A stretch of DNA of 6,782 bases from the NCBI GenBank assembly GCA_001563965.1, contig LKMS01000079.1, positions 1-6,782 on the forward strand, written 5' to 3'. The notes below the pieces were generated by a model. The model did no database searches, was not told the DNA's origin, and saw nothing but the letters and a program-made list of their open reading frames with translations. Positions 5,651 to 6,782 of this stretch are shown here, piece after piece. Within the stretch, counting starts at the first letter, position 1. Every line of letters starts with the position of its first letter. The position numbers and the translations under genes are program-made. This DNA comes from Haloferacaceae archaeon PL-Br10_E2g29 (GTDB taxonomy: Archaea > Halobacteriota > Halobacteria > Halobacteriales > Haloferacaceae).

Positions 5651-6782
5651 TTCTCGGGACTCCGCGGATGGTAGTCCGTGTCGTACTCGCCGACGTCACC
5701 ATCGAGCCGGTCGGGATTGATGCGACCCGCAAGCAGCATGAAGTCGAGAATCGTCAGGTTGATCATTGCCTCGACGACCGGCACGCCCCGCGGCGGCAAC
5801 ACGGGGTCGTGGCGGCCGACGACCTGAATCTCCTTCGTCTCGCCAGTTTCCCAGTCGACGGTCTCCTGTGTTTGGGGAATCGAGGTCGGCGCATGCCACG
5901 TCGCCTCGCCCCAGATGGGTTGGCCCGTCGTAATGCCGCCCTGCAGGCCGCCGTGTTTGTTGCCGACCGGAACCGGATCACCGTTGTCATCGAACTCCCA
6001 GTTCTCGTTGCGGTCGCTGCCGGACCACTTGCGGGCCTCCTTGCCGAGGCCATACTCGACGTGCGTGCAGGCGGGAATCGCAAACATCGCCTGGCCGAGG
6101 CGGGCCGGAAACGAGTCGAATCGGGGAGCCCCGAGTCCGCGGGGAACACCGCGCGCTTCGAAGTAGATCGAACCGCCAATCGAGTCTCCTTCCTTCTGGT
6201 ACTGGTCGGCTAGCTCACGCATCTTTTCGGCCGCTTCGGGATCAGCACACCGAACCTCGTTGTCCTCGGTATGGTCGAGGATGTCCTCCCACGTCACGTC
6301 TTTCGCACGTACGTCACCTATCTGGTTGACATGCGCTTTGACCGTGATGCCGTGGTGTTCGTTGATCTGCTTGGCAATCGCGCCGGCGGCAACCCAGTTG
6401 ACCGTTTCGCGCGCCGACGACCGGCCGCCACCACCCCAGTTGCGTGTGCCGAACTTCGCGGAATACGTGAAGTCGCCGTGTGAGGGTCGTGGTGCGGTGA
6501 TGTAGGGTTCGTATTTTCCCGAGCGAGCGTCCTTGTTCTCGATGACCATTCCGATCGGCATTCCTGTCGTGTAGCCGTCTTGAACGCCGGAGTTGATCGT
6601 CACCGCGTCGGGTTCGCCGCGCGAGGTCGTGATCATCGATTGGCCGGGTTTGCGCCGGTCGAGTTCGTACTGAATGTCGTCTTCGTCGAGTTCGAGTCCT
6701 GCCGGGCAGCCGCTAACGGTGACGCCCATCGCCTTGCCGTGGCTCTCGCCGTAGGTCGTCACCTGAAAGAGTCGCCCAAACC
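5641..6782 (-). CDS. aroC: chorismate synthase, N-terminus cut by window edge
   Basis: Last step of the shikimate pathway: anti-elimination of phosphate from 5-enolpyruvylshikimate-3-phosphate to chorismate, the precursor of aromatic amino acids, using reduced FMN. About 379 codons are visible. The frame continues to the right edge with FGRLFQVTTYGESHG, the family's N-terminus, so the GTG at 6762 is an internal Val codon and the true start is a few codons outside. Family signatures are the GESHG motif (6736-6750), RPSHGDFTY, GRSSARETVNWVAAGAIAK, EARGVPRGLGAP and the C-terminal GRHDPVLPPRGVPVVEAM. The conserved histidines of GESHG and RPSHGD are present. The C-terminus, ending DYHPRSPENME, looks complete. 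No promoter lies inside the window. It converges on the DUF5788-like gene. Confidence 0.97.
   Translation of the reverse strand, partial: FGRLFQVTTYGESHGKAMGVTVSGCPAGLELDEDDIQYELDRRKPGQSMITTSRGEPDAVTINSGVQDGYTTGMPIGMVIENKDARSGKYEPYITAPRPSHGDFTYSAKFGTRNWGGGGRSSARETVNWVAAGAIAKQINEHHGITVKAHVNQIGDVRAKDVTWEDILDHTEDNEVRCADPEAAEKMRELADQYQKEGDSIGGSIYFEARGVPRGLGAPRFDSFPARLGQAMFAIPACTHVEYGLGKEARKWSGSDRNENWEFDDNGDPVPVGNKHGGLQGGITTGQPIWGEATWHAPTSIPQTQETVDWETGETKEIQVVGRHDPVLPPRGVPVVEAMINLTILDFMLLAGRINPDRLDGDVGEYDTDYHPRSPENME

Noticed and set aside
6760..6762. GTG as start codon of aroC
   Set aside because: The upstream in-window codons encode FGRLFQ, conserved in chorismate synthase N-termini. The GTG is therefore an internal Val and the gene begins outside the window.

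Overview
The window is haloarchaeal chromosome (class Halobacteria). The evidence is high GC with GC-rich third codon positions, acidic D/E-rich proteins, promoters with an archaeal TATA box about 26-27 bp from a leaderless start, an archaeal two-subunit 2-oxoacid:ferredoxin oxidoreductase, and a DUF5788-type protein, a family I know only from haloarchaea. The genus cannot be fixed from the sequence alone.

Layout, left to right. Positions 1-1319 (-): the translesion DNA polymerase IV gene dinB, running off the left edge so that its C-terminus is missing. Positions 1415-1843 (-): an Lrp/AsnC-family regulator with its own probable leaderless promoter. Positions 1925-2863 and 2866-4764 (-): porB and porA, beta and alpha subunits of pyruvate:ferredoxin oxidoreductase, transcribed porA then porB with 2 bases between them. 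Positions 4765-5048: an AT-rich divergent intergenic region with promoter-like elements on both strands. Positions 5049-5453 (+): a 134-residue DUF5788-like protein. Positions 5454-5640: a convergent gap holding a small hairpin and, on the minus strand, a coding-like remnant. Positions 5641-6782 (-): aroC, chorismate synthase, whose first few codons lie beyond the right edge. No gene-free stretch exceeds 300 bases.

How the genes relate. PorAB oxidatively decarboxylates pyruvate to acetyl-CoA with ferredoxin as acceptor and is the haloarchaeal counterpart of pyruvate dehydrogenase. The Lrp gene follows porB on the same strand but is separated by two tandem perfect hairpins (9 bp and 7 bp stems) and a T7 tract. 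This looks like a por operon terminator and/or a regulatory palindrome cluster, placed just upstream of the lrp TATA box. Lrp proteins often control adjacent amino-acid or 2-oxoacid metabolism, so por control or autoregulation is plausible but not shown. dinB, DUF5788 and aroC have no obvious functional link to por.

This is mostly ordinary core chromosome. I see no mobile element, CRISPR array, tRNA or rRNA, or toxin-antitoxin or defence system. The points worth a second look are the porB/lrp hairpin-promoter module, the orphan coding tract after aroC, and the structured, AT-rich porA/DUF5788 divergent region.
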